A stretch of 64,000 nt of DNA from Gordionus sp. m RMFG-2023 (Eukaryota; Nematomorpha; Gordioida; Chordodea; Parachordodidae): positions 17,027,366 through 17,091,365 of the forward strand of contig NC_088777.1 of the NCBI RefSeq assembly GCF_954871325.1, read 5' to 3'. Below are positions 63,035-64,000 of the stretch, piece by piece (the first letter of the stretch is position 1; every line of letters begins with the position of its first letter). Below the pieces are notes generated by a model. The model searched no databases. It saw only the letters and a list, made by a program, of their open reading frames with translations, and was not told where the DNA came from. The translations under genes were made by a program, and so were the position numbers.

Positions 63035-64000
63035 GTAAAATCTTTACTATATTTTATAAAACAATAAGTTAATTTTTATCTAAAAAATGTATATTTATTG
63101 TATCAAATTTTTTATATAGAATAAGATTCATAGACGTAACCAAGAGGGGGGGGGGGTCCTTTGGTAAATTTGCAAAATTATGCCTAAACCCCTTCTCCCC
63201 CAAAAAATGAAACCAAAATTATTTATAAAAAATATAACCCTGATGCCCCCCTCCGTATGAAAATTATGGTTTTATATATAATACTATATTAAAATTATAT
63301 TTAATTAGTAATAAATAACTAGAATCATGCATGGAACCTATTTTTTTTAGGCCAGATCCGATCCAAATTTTTTTTTAATGGACTCTAGTATAATATTTTA
63401 AAGAAATCGGAAAAATTATATGCGCTTAAGGGATAATAACCAGGGATTCATAATGTAACGAATATAGGTTCAGGTTTAGGTTCAGATAAAAATAACGGGG
63501 TTCGATTTGTTATAAATAATAATATCGCGGTTTAAACTTTTAAATACCGGTTCAAACCTTTTCGCATACAAGCGTATTGAAATTATTTAAAGAAAAGAAC
63601 ATTAATTAAAAATTTTATCACTATTCTCTTAAAAAATAATATTAAGCCATATACAATTAAAATATTATCAAGATTATCTTCTGCCAAAATATATCTAGAA
63701 GAAGGAAGAATAAATTTTAGGGCTGAGAACATATATATATGCTAACTTGAGTATCAGCACCGTCAAATAACATTATAGAAATAGATCTAATAATTATTGT
63801 TATTTATTAGTCACAACTTAGTCATCTTTAAAAGGATTAAAATATCAAAAGGTCCCGGTTTACAAGCATTTTTTAGAAGTTCGGTTTTTAAACGGCTTAT
63901 AGGTTTAGGTTTAGTAAAAATAATAATTGTTAATACCGGTTTAATGATAGGTTTGAATTCCTATTGTATTAAGCAATGTTGTGATTAATTTTAGAAATAA
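63035..64000. other. SLC13 intron 3, right edge
   Basis: Contains a G9 run (about 63147) and C-rich patches. From about 63430 there are repeated GGTTTAGG / GGTTCAGG / CCGGTTTAA words like the subterminal repeats of a hAT-type element that would extend past the edge. An open frame at 63797-63988 runs through those words and was not accepted as a gene. Confidence 0.4.

Overview
This is an AT-rich piece of an animal nuclear genome. It holds spliced genes with GT-AG introns, many of them kilobases long and filled with decayed DNA transposons. Three conserved animal genes can be read exon by exon: POLR2B (minus strand), ARMC8 (plus strand) and a SLC13-family anion/dicarboxylate transporter (plus strand, running off the right edge). 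No species is assigned. The low GC, hAT-rich repeats and divergent ARMC8 only point to an AT-rich invertebrate.

Layout. 1-1653: the cut-off end of a hAT transposon with a second element nested in it. 1746-16029: the first 12 coding exons of POLR2B (about 606 codons), minus strand; the rest lies beyond the left edge. Its largest intron holds hAT-type MITEs and a LINE reverse-transcriptase relic, and another holds Ty3/Gypsy pol fossils. 16030-16352: a compact divergent promoter region. 16353-16520: a 55-codon reading frame for a single-span membrane microprotein, ending 16 bases before the ARMC8 start codon. 16537-42936: ARMC8 in 15 exons, about 1256 codons, nearly twice the usual animal length because of polar inserts and a C-terminal extension. 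Its introns contain a 6.7 kb palindrome built of two inverted piggyBac copies flanking inverted hAT-like sequence, a retroelement C-terminal relic, a 2.6 kb decayed hAT and a 967 bp MITE with perfect 8 bp target duplications.

42937-52800: intergenic. It has a 292 bp-period direct repeat, a weak unidentified minus-strand locus and a nearly complete 2978 bp hAT element with perfect 8 bp target duplications. 52800-63034 and beyond: the SLC13 locus. A segment of about 0.8 kb carrying its promoter-proximal DNA and first coding exon is present twice in direct orientation (exons 53428-53595 and 57298-57471). Each copy ends in the same splice donor, followed by shared exons 60491-60640 and 62919-63034.

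The host genes are housekeeping: a subunit of RNA polymerase II, a scaffold of the CTLH/GID ubiquitin ligase and a membrane transporter. The strongest candidates for something new are the microprotein-ARMC8 bicistronic arrangement, the intronic palindrome (a potential long hairpin RNA) and the duplicated first exon of the transporter. The remaining DNA is mostly a community of hAT families, each marked by its own subterminal word repeat.
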